A DNA stretch of 64,000 nucleotides. It comes from Photobacterium kishitanii. Lineage in GTDB: Bacteria; Pseudomonadota; Gammaproteobacteria; Enterobacterales; Vibrionaceae. The position numbers were made by a program, and so were the translations under genes. The stretch covers positions 310,001-374,000 of the forward strand of contig NZ_PYON01000002.1 of NCBI RefSeq assembly GCF_003026355.1, given 5' to 3'. This document shows, one piece after another, positions 1-15,000 of the stretch. Under the pieces are notes generated by a model that saw only the letters and a list, made by a program, of their open reading frames with translations, was not told the origin of the DNA and did not search any database. The stretch's first letter is position 1. The number at the start of each line of letters is the position of its first letter.

Positions 1-3000
1 ACAGGAACGTTTACGGTTGAAATATATAAAGCCAGTAGTGCGACAGGAGATATCGGAAGTGACGGTAAAGAGGCTGGAGAAGGATTAACTTTCCTCGGTG
101 AGGTTACAGGACTTACAGGCGGTGCACTTGATGAAACATTAACGGTTGCAGGACTCTCTATTGGCGATGAGATTACTATTATCGTGCACCGTACAGCGGA
201 TAGTGGGTTAGGTGTTGTTCAAGATACATCTGAGTTTAGTGCTAATAGCTTAGTCGATAGCTTAAATAAAGATTGGGGAGATGCGCCAGATAGCACGTCA
301 GCAACAGGAGTAAATGATTATCACACCCTACGCGAAAATAATGGTGCTAACCATGTAATAAAAGATAGTAATAATGACAATACGCCAGATGTGATTCTGG
401 GGGCGCTGATTGATGCTGACTTTAATGGTTTTAATACCTTAGATGCTTTAGGTGACAATCTAGATAACCTTAACGATGAAGATGGCGCTACTGCTGAAGG
501 CTATTATGTTATTAACCGCCCTAAATCTATTAGTGTCACAATAACCAAAGATCCTACTTTAGCCACAGCAACATTCCATCTGCATGGTTGGTTTGATTGG
601 AATCGAGATGGTGATTGGGATGATCCCGATGAACATGTCATAAATGAAACCACAGTTGCACCAGGTACGGCTAATTATAATTTTATGGTACCTGCAACAG
701 CAGTATTAGGTGTCAGTTATGCTCGCTTTAGAGTTTGTAGTACAGGGGACTGTAATACCCCAACGGGTGCAAGTATTGATGGTGAGGTTGAAGATTATAG
801 CGATATTAATATCAGTTTAGATTTTGGTGATGCGCCTGATAGTGGTGTCGGTGTTGGGCCTGATAATTATCGCACACTTGAAGCTGATGATGGCCCTCGT
901 CATGAAACCAGTCCAGATCTGTATTTAGGTACGGGGACAGATACTGAAGTAGATGGATTACAAAATGCTACCGCAACGGGTGATAACACTAATAATACCA
1001 ATGATGAAGACAGTCTGACCTTACCGCCACTGACTACGTTAACCACTACTTACAATGCTACTGCTGTGACAAATAATACGACGGGTAACGATGCTTATGT
1101 GTATGCATGGCTGGATTTAGATCGTAATGGACGCTTTGATCGTGATGAACTCGTGAGTAATGGTACCGGAGCTGGTGGTGCAGTAGTGGTTGCCAATGGT
1201 GATACCAGCAAAACATTAACATGGCCAGGTATTTCGAGTTTAACTAATAATAGCGCGATCTATTTACGGATTCGTATTGTTGCTTCGTTATTAACCGATA
1301 TTGCAACTGGTTCTGATGAAGATCCGCGTTCATTTGGTTTGCAAACCAGTGGTGAAGTGGAAGATTATCGCTTACAAGTGGCAGATCAAGATTTTGGTGA
1401 TCTGCTAGATACCTATAAAACGTTAGCGTTAAGCGGTGGCCCTTATCATGGTTTAGGCAATATTAATAACCTGCATATTGGCAGTAATAACATTGATACT
1501 GAAGCGGATGGGCAACCGAGTGCGGCCGCGAATGATGATGATAATAATGTTAATGATGATGAAAATGCTTTTGCTACTTTGCCGGCCCCCATTCTGGCTT
1601 TAACTGCCTCAGAATACACAATCGCTGTGCCAGTTTATAATAATACGGGTAGCAGTGTTAATTTATCCGCATGGTTAGATTGGGATAATAATGGCCAATT
1701 TGAAGCGGAAGAGTATGCCACCGTCGTTGTGCCACATGGTACGGTTGTAGGTAACCCGATGACGTTAACGTTTACGGGGATTTCAGCAGCGAATGTTTCT
1801 ACAGCGGCATTACGTTTACGTTTGTCGACCGATAGTTTGGCAAATACTGCATGGGGTGGTGGTGCTTCAGATGGCGAGGTGGAAGACCATTATATTCCCG
1901 TGGGTGACTTTGATTTTGGTGATGCAAATGATGTGATTGCAGGTACCGCTGGCAGCAGTGGCGATTATCGTTCTCGTTTAGTCGATAATGGACCTTATCA
2001 TGGCATTATAAATTCGTTGTATTTAGGTGCTGAGATTCCGGATGCTGATCCAGATGCTTATCCATCATTAGGCGCCAGTTATGCCAATGGTGATAATGAT
2101 AATAATCGTAATGATGAAAACGGGGTAGATTTTATTCCGCTGTCATTGGCACATGCGACTTATACCGCAAGAGCCACTGTCAATAACACCACCGGAAGTA
2201 CAGCAACTGTTCATGCATGGATCGACTGGGATCAAAATGGTGAGTTTGAGCAAGATGAATATACCAGTGCACCCGTTGCGAATAATACCACGGGAACGGT
2301 CGATTTAATTTGGACCACTTTTACAGGTCGTATTACCGGTTGGACGGTATCTCGCGTTCGAATCACCACTGATAGTTTAACCAATACTGCTGGGGCAACG
2401 AACCTTGAGGATACACGATCGCTTGGACTTGCCAGTGATGGTGAGGTAGAAGATTATCGGGTGTATATCGGCGAACATGATACGGGTGATGCTCCCAATA
2501 GTTATTTAACGATTCCATTAGATGGCGGTCCTTGCCATGCATTAACAGCAACGAATACGTTATATTTAGGTTCGACATTATTTGATAATAATCTTGATGG
2601 TCAACCAACACCTAATGCTAATGGTGATGATATCGATGGTGTTGATGACGAAGATGGTATATCTGGTGAGTTACCATTAGTGTTAGTTTCTGACGCCACA
2701 TATTCGATTAATGTTAAACATAATAATACGACAGGTTCGAGTGCCACCTTAATTGCTTGGTTAGATAAAAATCAAAATAATCAATTTGATGCTAATGAAG
2801 TTTTTGATGGCTTTAGTGTTAATAATGTCATTACTGGTACCAATGAATTAGTCACTGGACGCACGCTGACATGGTCAGGCTTATCTGGGCAAACCCAAGG
2901 TACGATGGCATTACGTATTCGTTATACAACGAAACAGTTAACGGCCAATGATTTCGGTGGTCCAGCACCTGACGGTGAGGTGGAAGATTATATGGTCTTC

Positions 3001-6000
3001 GTTGGTAGTTACGATTTTGGTGATGCCAGTGATGATAATAGTGGTGCGACATCGACTTCAAATTATCGTACTCGTTTAGTGGATGCCGGCCCATACCATG
3101 GCATTAGCAGTGATTTGTATATTGGTCCGAAAGTGCCAGATGCTGAATCAGATGCATACAATAGTGTCGGTGTCGCAATGGCTAATGGCGATGATGATGA
3201 TTTAAATGGTGATGATGAAGATGGGGTTCAGATCTTACCATTAGATAATTCACCAATACCGACCAGTTATCACACCAAGGTTCTTGTTACCAATAATACA
3301 GGCAGTAATGCGACGTTACATGGCTGGATAGACTGGAATTTAAATGGTCGTTTTGATGGTGATGAGCATACGAGTTTAACGATTAATTCTAGTGTTACTA
3401 ACCAAACGGTAGATTTAACGTGGACAAGCTTTACTGGAATCTCTGCTGGTGCCGCTGTTGCTAGGTTTAGATTAACCACCGATGATTTAATTAATGGTGC
3501 TGCGGCAACAAATCTTGAAGATACTCGCTCACTGAATGGCGCGTCTGATGGTGAAGTGGAAGATCATCGCTTGTATATTGGTAATCAAGATATGGGGGAT
3601 GCTGCTGATAGCTTCTTAACCTTGGCCAATAGTTTAGGTCCTTTCCACGGTCAATCACTTTATACCTCGTTATTTTTAGGGCCAGTACCAACCAATGAAG
3701 GCGATATTGATGGCCAACCAACGACAGCTGCATTGGGTGATGATGATGATGGTCTTGATGATGAACAAGGTATAAATCAGCCATTAGCCTTTATCTCAAC
3801 GGCCAATAATACCTTTGATATTGATGTGAAGTTGCAAAATACCACGGCTAATAATGCCACTCTCACCGCATGGTTAGATAAAAATCAAGATGGAGTATTT
3901 TCAGCAAACGAAGTTGTGAATACCGTAAATGGTGCTCCATGGGGGATTAATAATATTTCCCCTGGTAGTAGCTTTATTACTGATGGTACAGCCGTTGCAT
4001 TGCATTGGTCAGGTATTAGTGGATTACAGTCAGGTGTCATGACGCTACGGTTGCGGTTATCAACTGATCCTCTCACCGCGACACAATGGGGTGGGCAAGC
4101 CATTGATGGTGAAGTTGAAGATTATGTGATTTATGTGGGTAAATTCGACTTTGGTGATGCGAGCGATAATGGTGCCGGTGGTACAAATGCGAGTAATTAT
4201 CGTACTGAATTAGGTGATTCAGGCCCTTATCATGGTATTTCCGAACAGTTATTTATTGGCTTACAAGCACCCGATGATGAAACCGATGCCAACATTAATA
4301 TAGGTGCTGGTGTTGCTGATGGCGATGATACAACGGGGCGTAATGATGAAAAAGGCGCTTATTTATTACCATTAGATAACAGTCCTGAGTCAACAACTTA
4401 TGTCGCACAAGTCACCGTAACCAACAGCACTACAAAGGCAGCAACATTACATGGCTGGGTTGATTGGGATGGCAATGGTCGCTTTGATGGTGATGAATAC
4501 TCTAGTTTACCTGTAGTTGCAGGCACTAGCGGTGATGTATTAGAGCTAACATGGACCGCGCCTTATCCGTCAATTATCAGCGGTGATGTTGTGGTGCGTT
4601 TACGTTTAACGACCGACACCCTAATTAATTCAGCTGCTGCGACCCCAACCCAAGAAGATACCCGATCATTAAACGGTGCTTCTGATGGTGAAGTGGAAGA
4701 TCACTCTCTTTATATCGGTAATTATGATTTAGGTGATGCACCTGATAGCTATCTTACACTTGCTATTAGTCGCGGTCCTTATCATCCACAGCGTGATTTT
4801 ACGACATTATATTTAGGTAATATGCCTGTTAATGAAGGTGATGCTGATGGGCAGCCAAGTGCTGATTCATTGGGGGATGATGATGATGGCTTAGACGATG
4901 AACAAGCCATTTCACAACCATTAGCGATTGTTTCACCGTCGATTACGACATTCTCTATTCCTGTGCGATTAAATAACAGTACCGCAAATGCCGCTACCGT
5001 GATTGCGTGGTTGGATAAGAATCAGGATGGTTTCTTTAGTGCAGATGAAGTGGTTGATACCATTAATGGTGCAGCTTTTGCGGTTAATAACGTATCAGCA
5101 GGTACCAATGCTACCAGTGATGCTAATGCTCTTACTTTTGTGTGGAATGGTTTAGCTGGACTCACTTCAGGCAATATGGCATTGCGTATTCGTTTAAGTA
5201 ATGATCCTCTAACAGAGACTCAGTGGTTTGGACGAGCATCAAACGGTGAAGTCGAAGATTATATGGTTTATCTGGGTGATTTTGATTTTGGTGATGCACC
5301 AGATACTAGCCCTGCTGCAGCAATTAATGATTATCAAACCGTATTAAGCAATAACGGTCCACGTCATTTAATTATTAATGATCTTTATATCGGCAAAAAG
5401 CCGGATATTGATGACGGTACATTAGAAAATGCCACGGCTACCGCTGATGATATTACTGATGATGATGATGAGGGAGGCTTTATTTTTCCACCATTAACGG
5501 CAGGAATGAATGATTATAAAATATCTGTTATCGCAACAAATAATACTGGCAGTAATGCTAGCTTAGTCACTTGGATTGATTTTAATAATAATGGTGTTTT
5601 TGAGGATGACGAAGGTCAAATCATTACTATTCCTAATGGCGCTGTAGATGCAACGGGTGAGATTGAGTGGAATAATATTCCAACCATTAATAATGGCACC
5701 ACATTAACGTTACGCTCGCGGTTAATTCCACGTGTTATTTCACAAATGAGTCAAGCCTCGCCATTGGGCGTTGAATTAGGCGGTGAAGTTGAAGATCATC
5801 GTATCAATGTTGGTAAACAAGATATGGGTGATGCGCCGGAAACTTACGGCACAGATCCGCTCAATAATGGCCCACATCATATTATTATTAATACCTCTAA
5901 CTTGTATTTAGGTAGCAGTAATATTGATGAAAATATTGTAGTTGTCGCTTCTAATAATGCTCAAGGTGATGATTTAGCTGGTGTTGATGATGAAGATGGT

Positions 6001-9000
6001 ATTACAGAGCCATTATCACCAATTGCAATCGATGGCAGTGGTTATTCTCTTAATGTAAATGTAAAAAATATGACTGGAAATAATGCCTATTTAGTTGGCT
6101 GGATTGATGCTAATCGCAACGGTGCCTTTGAACCGATTGAAGGGCGGGTTGATATTATACCAATCACACAAAATGGTAATTATGTTTATAAGTTTGATAG
6201 TAATCAATTAACGCATTTAACGGCTGGTGTGAGCTATATCCGCTTTCGATTATCAACGGCTCCATTAACCGTTACCGATACTGGTGGATTAGCCAGTGAT
6301 GGTGAAGTCGAAGATTATTTAGTGATGATTGGTGCTGCTGATTTAGGTGATTTACCTGATACAAGTAATGCAACAGCAACCAATAATTATCAAACAGATT
6401 TAATTAATAATGGCCCATTACATAATATTGATACTTTACCAAGTTTGTTCCTTGGCAAGGTTGCACCAGATGCTGATGGTGATGCTCCTCAATCCGCAAA
6501 TTCACAAGGAGACGATGATAATGGCAGTATTCCTGATGATGAAGAATCACTAGGGCATGCATTGATCCCTGTATTACCAATCAATACTGAATATCAAACG
6601 TTTGTGACTGTCACTAATGGTTCTGCCACTAATGCATATCTTTATGTGTGGATCGATTGGAATCGAAATGGTGATTTTGAAGCGGATGAAATTGCTCAGC
6701 AAGGTATTGTTGATGCAACAGGTACTGCATTAGTAAGTACAAATGGTGCCTTCCTTATTCCAGCCAATAGTGGTACTGCAAGTTATCGTCTTGGTTGGAC
6801 AACGCCAGTCGCAACGGTTAACGATCGAACCTATGGTATTCGTTTACGTGTAACCACCGATGTTTTGGTTGATGATGTGAGTTCGACAATATTTGATGCT
6901 CGATCATTGGGCGCCGCTAATGATGGTGAAGTTGAAGATTACTTCTTGACTGCAAAAAATAGTGATTTAGGCGATGCGCCTGATAGCTACCGTACATCAA
7001 CAGGGCGAAATGGTCCGTATCACGCTTATTTAAGTCTTTTATATTTAGGTTCTGCGAATATTGATAATGATTCGACCGTGATCCCGTCAGCGGCGAGTAA
7101 TAGCGATGATAATACTAATAATGATGATGAAAATGGTGTCGTTCAGCCGTTGCCTTTCGTCGCTGCAACGGCTAACAGCTATAGTGTTGATGTCTCGGTA
7201 TATAACCAAACAGGGGTAATGGCAACATTGGTTGCATGGCTTGACAAGAATCAGGATGGAGCCTTTACCGCTGATGAAGTCGTCGATGATCTTAATGTTG
7301 TGACGGGTAGCAACCCATTTAATAATGTTGGCTTTAATACTAATAATTACCCAACAGGTAGTGATAACCGAACGAATAAAGTGACTTTAACATGGAATAA
7401 TTTACCTGCCTTAACACAAGGAACATTGGTGCTGAGAATTCGACTTTCTCATAGTGAATTGACTGATGCTGATTGGTTTGGTGGCGCTGCTGGTGGTGAG
7501 GTTGAAGATTATACGGTTTATGTTGGTAATTATGATTTTGGTGATGCCGAGGATGGTCAGGCAGGTACTGCAGCAGGGGCTGGAGATTACCGTACTCGTT
7601 TAAGTGATCAAGGGCCTTATCATGGTATCAGTGCTGATTTATTTATGGGGACTAATGTTACTGATGCTGAAGCTGATGCCTATCCTAGTTCTGCTACAAG
7701 TAAAGCGGATGGTGATGATGATAACGGTGGTAATGATGAAGATGCAGTGACATTTACCGCTTTAGATAATAGCCCTGTGCCAAGCAACTATAATGCTACA
7801 GTGAAAGTAACTAATAATACTGGTAATGCCGCAACTTTATATGGTTGGATTGATTTTGATCGTAATGGTCGTTTTGATGCTGATGAAGTCGCAAGTGTGT
7901 CGATTTCAACTGCGACGACAGGGGCTGATGTCATATTAACATGGGCAACAATTCCTAATATTAGCAGTGGTGATACCTTAACTCGGTTTAGATTAACCAC
8001 AGATACTTTAGTTCATACTGGGGCTATGACAGATGAAGATCAGCGTTCATTAGGTGGCGCAAGTGATGGTGAGGTTGAAGATCACGCACTTTATATTGGT
8101 AATTATGATGGTGGTGATGCGCCAGATAGTTATCAAACTTCTGCGGCAACAGGAGGGCCGGCTCATCGGTATAATACTCAACTGTATTTAGGCACCAATA
8201 ACATTGATGCTGAAGTTGCAGTGGGCAGTATCGGTGCCGATTACGATGATAATACTGGTGATGATGAAAATGGTTTAATACTTTCGACTGCAAATGATGG
8301 TGATAGTAACTATCAATTAACAGCAGATGTTTATAACAATAGTGGTGTTGATGCCAAACTCATAGTGTGGGTTGATTGGGATCGTAATAATAGTTTCGAT
8401 GCTGATGAAGCCATTGTGATTAATAATTTAGTCAGTAATGCTACTTTAACGCCGACATTAGTGACATGGAATACCATTTCCCCAGTCATCACCCCTGGTA
8501 ATTACTATGTACGTGCGCGATTAATGGCAAGTACTGAAGCTATTAGTGACGCTACACCGGGAGGGCTCGCAAACTCAGGTGAAGTAGAAGATCATATTTT
8601 AGTGGTGAAAGATCCTACCGTGATTGTGGTGGAAGCTTGTCAAAATGCCAATGCTTCTTTTGCCGCTCAAGGTGGTTTTGATGTGGAACAATTTGAGCAT
8701 GTAGGTACCACAACATCCATTGATTGGGTAACGCATAATTATCTGCCATCCGCACGTGTGTTGTCTGCTAATTCGGTATTAAAAGACGGTACGTTAGGGA
8801 TTAGTTTCTCTGGTAATGCAGCCAACCATATAGAAAATGGCACCACGCAAACATCAAATAATATCTATACCAATGTGCAATTTTATAATGGTTACGATGC
8901 GTCCAATAATCCAAATGCCAATGTTACTCGTTATCGTTTAGTGATGCCTGCCGATGGCTCGATCACTGTTAACAGCCTTAAATCCGGTGACGAAGATGCT

Positions 9001-12000
9001 GTGCTAGTGATCAGTGGGGTGACAACATTGGGCCCTATTTTATATTACGGCAGTAATCGGACCGCTGACTTATCAGGCACTTTTACCTTTAATCAAAATG
9101 ACACTATTGATTTTATTTTCCGTAATACGACCCCTACGGGCTATATGGGAACGGCAGATTTTGACATTACCTTTAACTGTAAATTGGATTATGGTGATGC
9201 GCCTACAGGCTACCCAACCCTTAAAGCTGATGATGGTGCACGCCATGTTATTGAAGGGACGACAGGCGTAGATACATTAGTGCTTGGATCAGGAAAAGAT
9301 ATTGATCTTGATGGTCAGCCAGAAGTTAATGCTTTAGGTGATGACAATGATGCTGAAGGTGATGATGAGACTTTAGTTATTCCTGCCAATATTACTGCAG
9401 GTACTGCTGAGTCGATTGATTTTGTTGTTGCTGGTGGATCGGGCTTTATTAATGTCTGGGTTGATGCCGATATTGACAATAGCTTTACTACTGATGGCGA
9501 GCATGTATTACAAGATGTGGCTGTTGCTACAGGATCTAATCCTCTTGATGTAATTGCTCCTTATTTGGGAAGTAGCGGTAATACCTTTATGCGGGTGCGT
9601 TTATGTTCTATTGCCAATCACTGTAATACACCAACAGGATTAGCTGGTAGTGGTGAAGTCGATGATTATCAATTTAATTTATTGCCAGCTGAAAATGGTT
9701 TCGGTATCAGCAATTGTGATAACCATGCTCAATTAACCCAAGTTTGGTGGGTTCAAGGATCACAAAGAACCATTATTGATTTTACTAATTTAACAACCAG
9801 TGGTTATCCAACGATTAGTAATGCCAATGGTACTAATATGGCAACCGGTAATGGCGCAACAGAAGGTACTGTTACCATTACTGATCCACTAAATGGTGCT
9901 GTGATTGTTTATGGTGATGGGCGAGGTGTCTTTAATGGTTCGACGAATGCTGCCGTAGCTTTACCGTTTACCACGGGAGCGTCCGCAGATTTCCCTATTA
10001 CCGTGACGCCAAGGCCAGGTAATGACCTCAATCAGTTTTATGTGTTTGGTAATAATTTCAATATTATCAATGCAGGAGAACTTGATTTTAGTACCTCAAA
10101 TATTATCAACAGAGGTACCGTTCAAAATAATTCAGCACTTGAATCGCAATTAGTTGTTCCGCATGGTAACCGTAGTGATTCATGGTTATTGACCATGACG
10201 CGGAATGGTCAATTACAAGCCTTTGCTTTAACTGCTGGAGGAATTAATTTTACGCCAGTTATTAGTACAATTCCTAATGGCTCTGGGCCTGCGACGAATA
10301 AAGGCGCAATGGATTATTCACCTGTTACGGGTAAGTTAGTGATAGCTAGAGATGGTATTAGTCGTTTATTTATTGGTGATTTTAATCCTAATACTGGTGA
10401 GTTTATTAATGTTACATCGGTGACAACAGGTATTGCGAGAGTCGGCTCATCTCCTCGTTTTTCACCGGACGGCAAACGAGTGTTCTTTGAAAATGGAGCG
10501 GGCGGTGATAATGGTCCACTAACCTATTATGATATTCCTTCGAATACTGTCACAACGGTTAGTGGTATGCCTGGCAATGTCCAATCAATTAAATTTGGAC
10601 CTGATGGACGTCTGTATGCATGGCGTGGAACGAATCTGGATGTGATTGAAAATTGGGCAACGACGCCAACGTATACCACCAGTTTAATAATGCCAGGCTC
10701 AATCGGTGTCGAGAGCTTACCTGAAGTTTATGCATATTGTGATTATGTGGGCGGTACTGTCACTATTAATGATTTTGGTGATGCTCCAGATTTAACCACT
10801 CAGACTGAAACGGGTGATTACCGTACTACGGCAGTCAATAATGGTGCCGAGCATATCTCAATATTTAGTGATGTTTATCTTGGTCAATTACCGCCAGATA
10901 CTGATGATGGTACGTTACAGAATATTACTGCGACGCAAGATGATATTAGCGGTGATGCTGATGAAGATGGACTGCAATTATTACCGTTAGTGGCCAGTGC
11001 AACACATTACCAAGCAACGGTAACTGTTACCAATAATAGTGGCAATGACGCTTATCTTTATGCATGGATTGATTGGGATAATAATGGCAAGTTTGATAAA
11101 GATGAAGCAATAGCGGCGAATAAAATTACTATTAATACTGGGGCTAATTTAGCCGCACAGACACTGACATGGGCAACATTGCCTGAACTAACGAGTACTG
11201 ATTCTTTCTATATTCGAGTACGGATAATGTACGAAGATCTAGCAGATACCGCGATGGGTGATGCCGAAGATCCAAGATCTTATGGCAGTGTTTCTGGTGG
11301 GGAGGTTGAAGATTATCAGTTGGTAGTTGAAGCCGTTGATTTTGGTGATGCTCCTGTAGGTTACGGTACATTAAATGCTTATCATCGCCCAAGTTCGACC
11401 TTATTCCTTGGTGAGCACCTAGGTGATACAGAAGCGGTACCCGTTCCCGATCTACTTGCTATGACAGATGATAATAATGCCTCTCCAGATGATGAAGACG
11501 GTGTTAATGTTTTACTGCCTATTCCGCTGGATGCGACTGAATATAGTGTAGTGGTAGAGGCATCTAATTTATCCATAACCACAGATGCAACATTATGGGG
11601 TTGGATTGACTGGAATTCAGATGGTGCATTTGATGCAACTGAAGCACAACAATTGCTTGTTACGCCTGCGACAATAAATGGTCAATATACGTTAACGTGG
11701 AGTGGTTTATCTGCATTAACGCCAAGCGTATCTTATCTGCGTTTACGATTAACAACCGATACTTTAACTGCGGCAGATTGGAGTAGCGCTGCCACTGATG
11801 GCGAAATTGAAGATCATAAATTAGTCATTGGACTATTTGACTTTGGTGATGCTCCTGAGAGTTACGGTACTGACCGAGTTAATTTAACGGGCGAAGGTAA
11901 TGGTCCGATGCACCCAATCAGTAGCACTATTTTCTTAGGAACAGTTGCTACAGATGAAGAAGGTGAAGGTTTTGTTGATGGTATAGATAATTATGGTACC

Positions 12001-15000
12001 GCTATTGATGATAACTTTGCCTTTAATAATGATGAGGATGGGGTCACGATTCCTACATCGATTGCTGCACAGCCTGGAGATACAGTCGCACTTACTGTGC
12101 ATGTCCAGACCGATGTGGCCGCTAAAGTTCATGGATGGCTAGATTTTAATGGTAATGGTGTATTTGATCATGCCACTGAAGCTGCGACTGCGATACCGTT
12201 AACCAATGCTGATAATAATACCGCTAAAACGCTGAACTTTACTGTTCCCGGAGATGTTAAAGAAGGGATCAGTTATTTACGAGTACGTATTTGTGCTGAT
12301 ACGTTGGCTTGTGATACGCCACATGGTTTAGGCGGGGATGGTGAAGTTGAAGATTATCAAGTCACACTCGTTGTACAGTACGATTATGGTGATGCCCCAG
12401 AAGCCACAGGTTATCAAACTCTCTTCTTATCTGGCGGTCCTCGTCATGCATTAGGTAATACTACGATTAGTCTTGGTTCAATACTGGGTGATGTTGATAC
12501 TGATGGTTTTGGTGATGGTACTGATACTAATGGTAATGCAACAGATGATGATATCAAAGGTGTGAGTCCTAGTGATGAAGATGGTATTACGAGTTCTTTC
12601 CCATATATTTATGATTTAGGCGGCGATTTATCGTTTACTGCAATTTGTAATGATCATGATGGTAGCAGTGATCTGGCTGCTACGGTTTATGCTTGGGTTG
12701 ATTTCAATCTTGATGGCGACTTTATCGATGCCGGTGAATTTACCTCTCAGGCATGTACTGATACCAGTAATACGGCTAACGGCAGTGCTGTATTAGCCTT
12801 TACTGGGTATGCGACTCCAACGTCAGGTATATCTATTTTACGAATGCGTATTACCACCGATACGTTGTTACAAGTAGATGTTAATAAATCAGCCAGTAAC
12901 GGTGAAATAGAAGATTTTGAATTATATCTTTATCAAGTCAGTGAGCTAGATGGGGGGGATGCTCCTGAGAGTTACTTGGTTGAATACAGCGAAGGTGGAC
13001 CATCACATGTATTCTCAAGCTTAATGTATCTTGGGGCTAATGATGTTGATGGTGAAAATGCGGCGGCTAGCGCAATGGCAACCAGTGATGATAATAATAC
13101 TGCGAATGATGAACAAGGGATCACTCTGCCAAGATTACTACTGGGTGCGACAACCTATAGTGCGACAGCAACTGTCTTTAATAATACAGGTAGTGACGCG
13201 ACGTTACTGGCGTGGCTTGATAGTAACCGTAATGGTAGCTTTGAAGCCTCTGAAGCCCTGCCTCCAATTACGATTTCGACCAGCGCTTCAACCAGTGATC
13301 ATACGTTAGCATGGACTGGATTATCTCCTATTGGTTATGGGACATATAATTTACGAGTACGGTTAGCACCAGAAACTGATGGCTTATCAATGGCAGATCA
13401 TGGTGGTTTTGCCACTAATGGTGAGGTTGAAGATCATCAATTAACGGTTTATGACTGTATTACGGAAGAGACAACAACCTTTATGGATTTAACTGTTGGT
13501 TTAAGTAATGGTCGTTATCCGCCAACGACTTGGCAAAGTAAAGGCTTGCTTATTGAAGAAACCACCACAAGCTATCCATTCACACGCATTCAAGATGTTA
13601 ATGTTATTGGTCATGGTGAACCGTTTGGTGGTGGCGATACTAAGATGTTGTGGGCTCAGACCAATGCGATCTCTTATACCTTGGTGAATACAGATGGTTC
13701 GCCACGTACATCTAATTCGGTTTCTTCTGTTGGTGATCCCGCGGGTTCTGCTGCAACCATTCATGTTATCGCTCTCGATTTGAATAACGTGATTATTGGT
13801 TCTAAAACCTACCCAGATAACGGTCCAACATTTGAGATTAATAGTAGTGATACTGGTGGTGTGGCTATTCATCGAATGGTGGTTTATACATCAGGATCGG
13901 GTGCTGGTTCGACCGCTTTTGATGGCTTCTTTGGTGGTATAACTGAAACGTGTACGGTTGCCGTTGCACGTGATTACGGTGATGCGCCTGATAATGCTTC
14001 AGGAACGAGTAACGCAAATTATAATACGACTTTATCTGATAATGGTGCGAGTCATGTTCAGTATGATTTTGATACCAACGGTCAAGTTGATATTACGTTA
14101 GGTAATGAGTGGGATACTGATGATGGCACGTTGCAAAATACACAAGCTAATGCCGATGATAATACAGGGACGCCTAATGATGAAGACGGTGTTGTTTATT
14201 CTACGACCATGAAGCCTGATGACGATGAAATTATTCAAATTACAATTACGGTTGATCCTGGAACGAATTTATCTGGTTTAGAGCTTTATGCTTGGATTGA
14301 TTGGAATCGTGATGGCGATTGGGATGATGTGAATGAGCAAGTTGTTAATGACAGCACAGCAACAGCGAATGCACAAACATCTTACACAGTTACAGTACCG
14401 ACAGCATCGAGTTTAGGTTATACCTATATGCGGGTTAGAGTTTGTTCAGATGTTGGTTGTAATACTCCGGTTGGTGAAGTTAGTAATGGTGAAGTAGAAG
14501 ATTATCGTATCTTTGTTTCTGATTTAAATTTGGATAATACTTGTGATCGGTTCCTCGTTACAAAATCGTCGAATAATGGTGCATCTTTTGAATATACTCG
14601 AGTAGACCCTCTGAACTCTGCATTTAATTTTAGTGACATAAAAACAGGGATCACTGATTATCCAGAATTAAATTCATTAGCTTTTGATCGTATTACTGGC
14701 ATGGTATATGGCACTTATATTAATAGTGCGAATAATGTTGCTATCGTGATGACAGATAAGCAAGGTACTAGCTTTATTCCTCGTGGTGAAATTATATCGA
14801 ATGGCAGTTATAACTTAAGTAAAATTAATGGTTCAAGTCCCCAAACTTATGTTGCAGGTGATGTCTTTACTGATGCAATAGGATCTCCGAATACCGGAAC
14901 ATTATCAACGTCAGGTAATGAGTATTACATTACTAATAGCGCATGGAATAGTGTTGTAACTGTAAACTTAGCGGATATGACATTTAGTATTAAACCATTA

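Noticed and set aside
184-186. GTG as the start of the first giant gene
   Set aside because: The same frame is open without a stop from base 1, and residues before it continue a recognisable beta-helix/CSLREA-like end, so the start lies outside the window.
1171-1178. Chi-like octamer GCTGGTGG as a recombination signal
   Set aside because: It fits common Ala/Gly codons in this repeat family and recurs by composition; there is no link to the conversion tracts.
3491-3784. Antisense open frames rich in His, here and in many other places
   Set aside because: They are shadows of Asp-rich GAT/GAC repeats read on the other strand, with no ribosome site or codon signal of their own.
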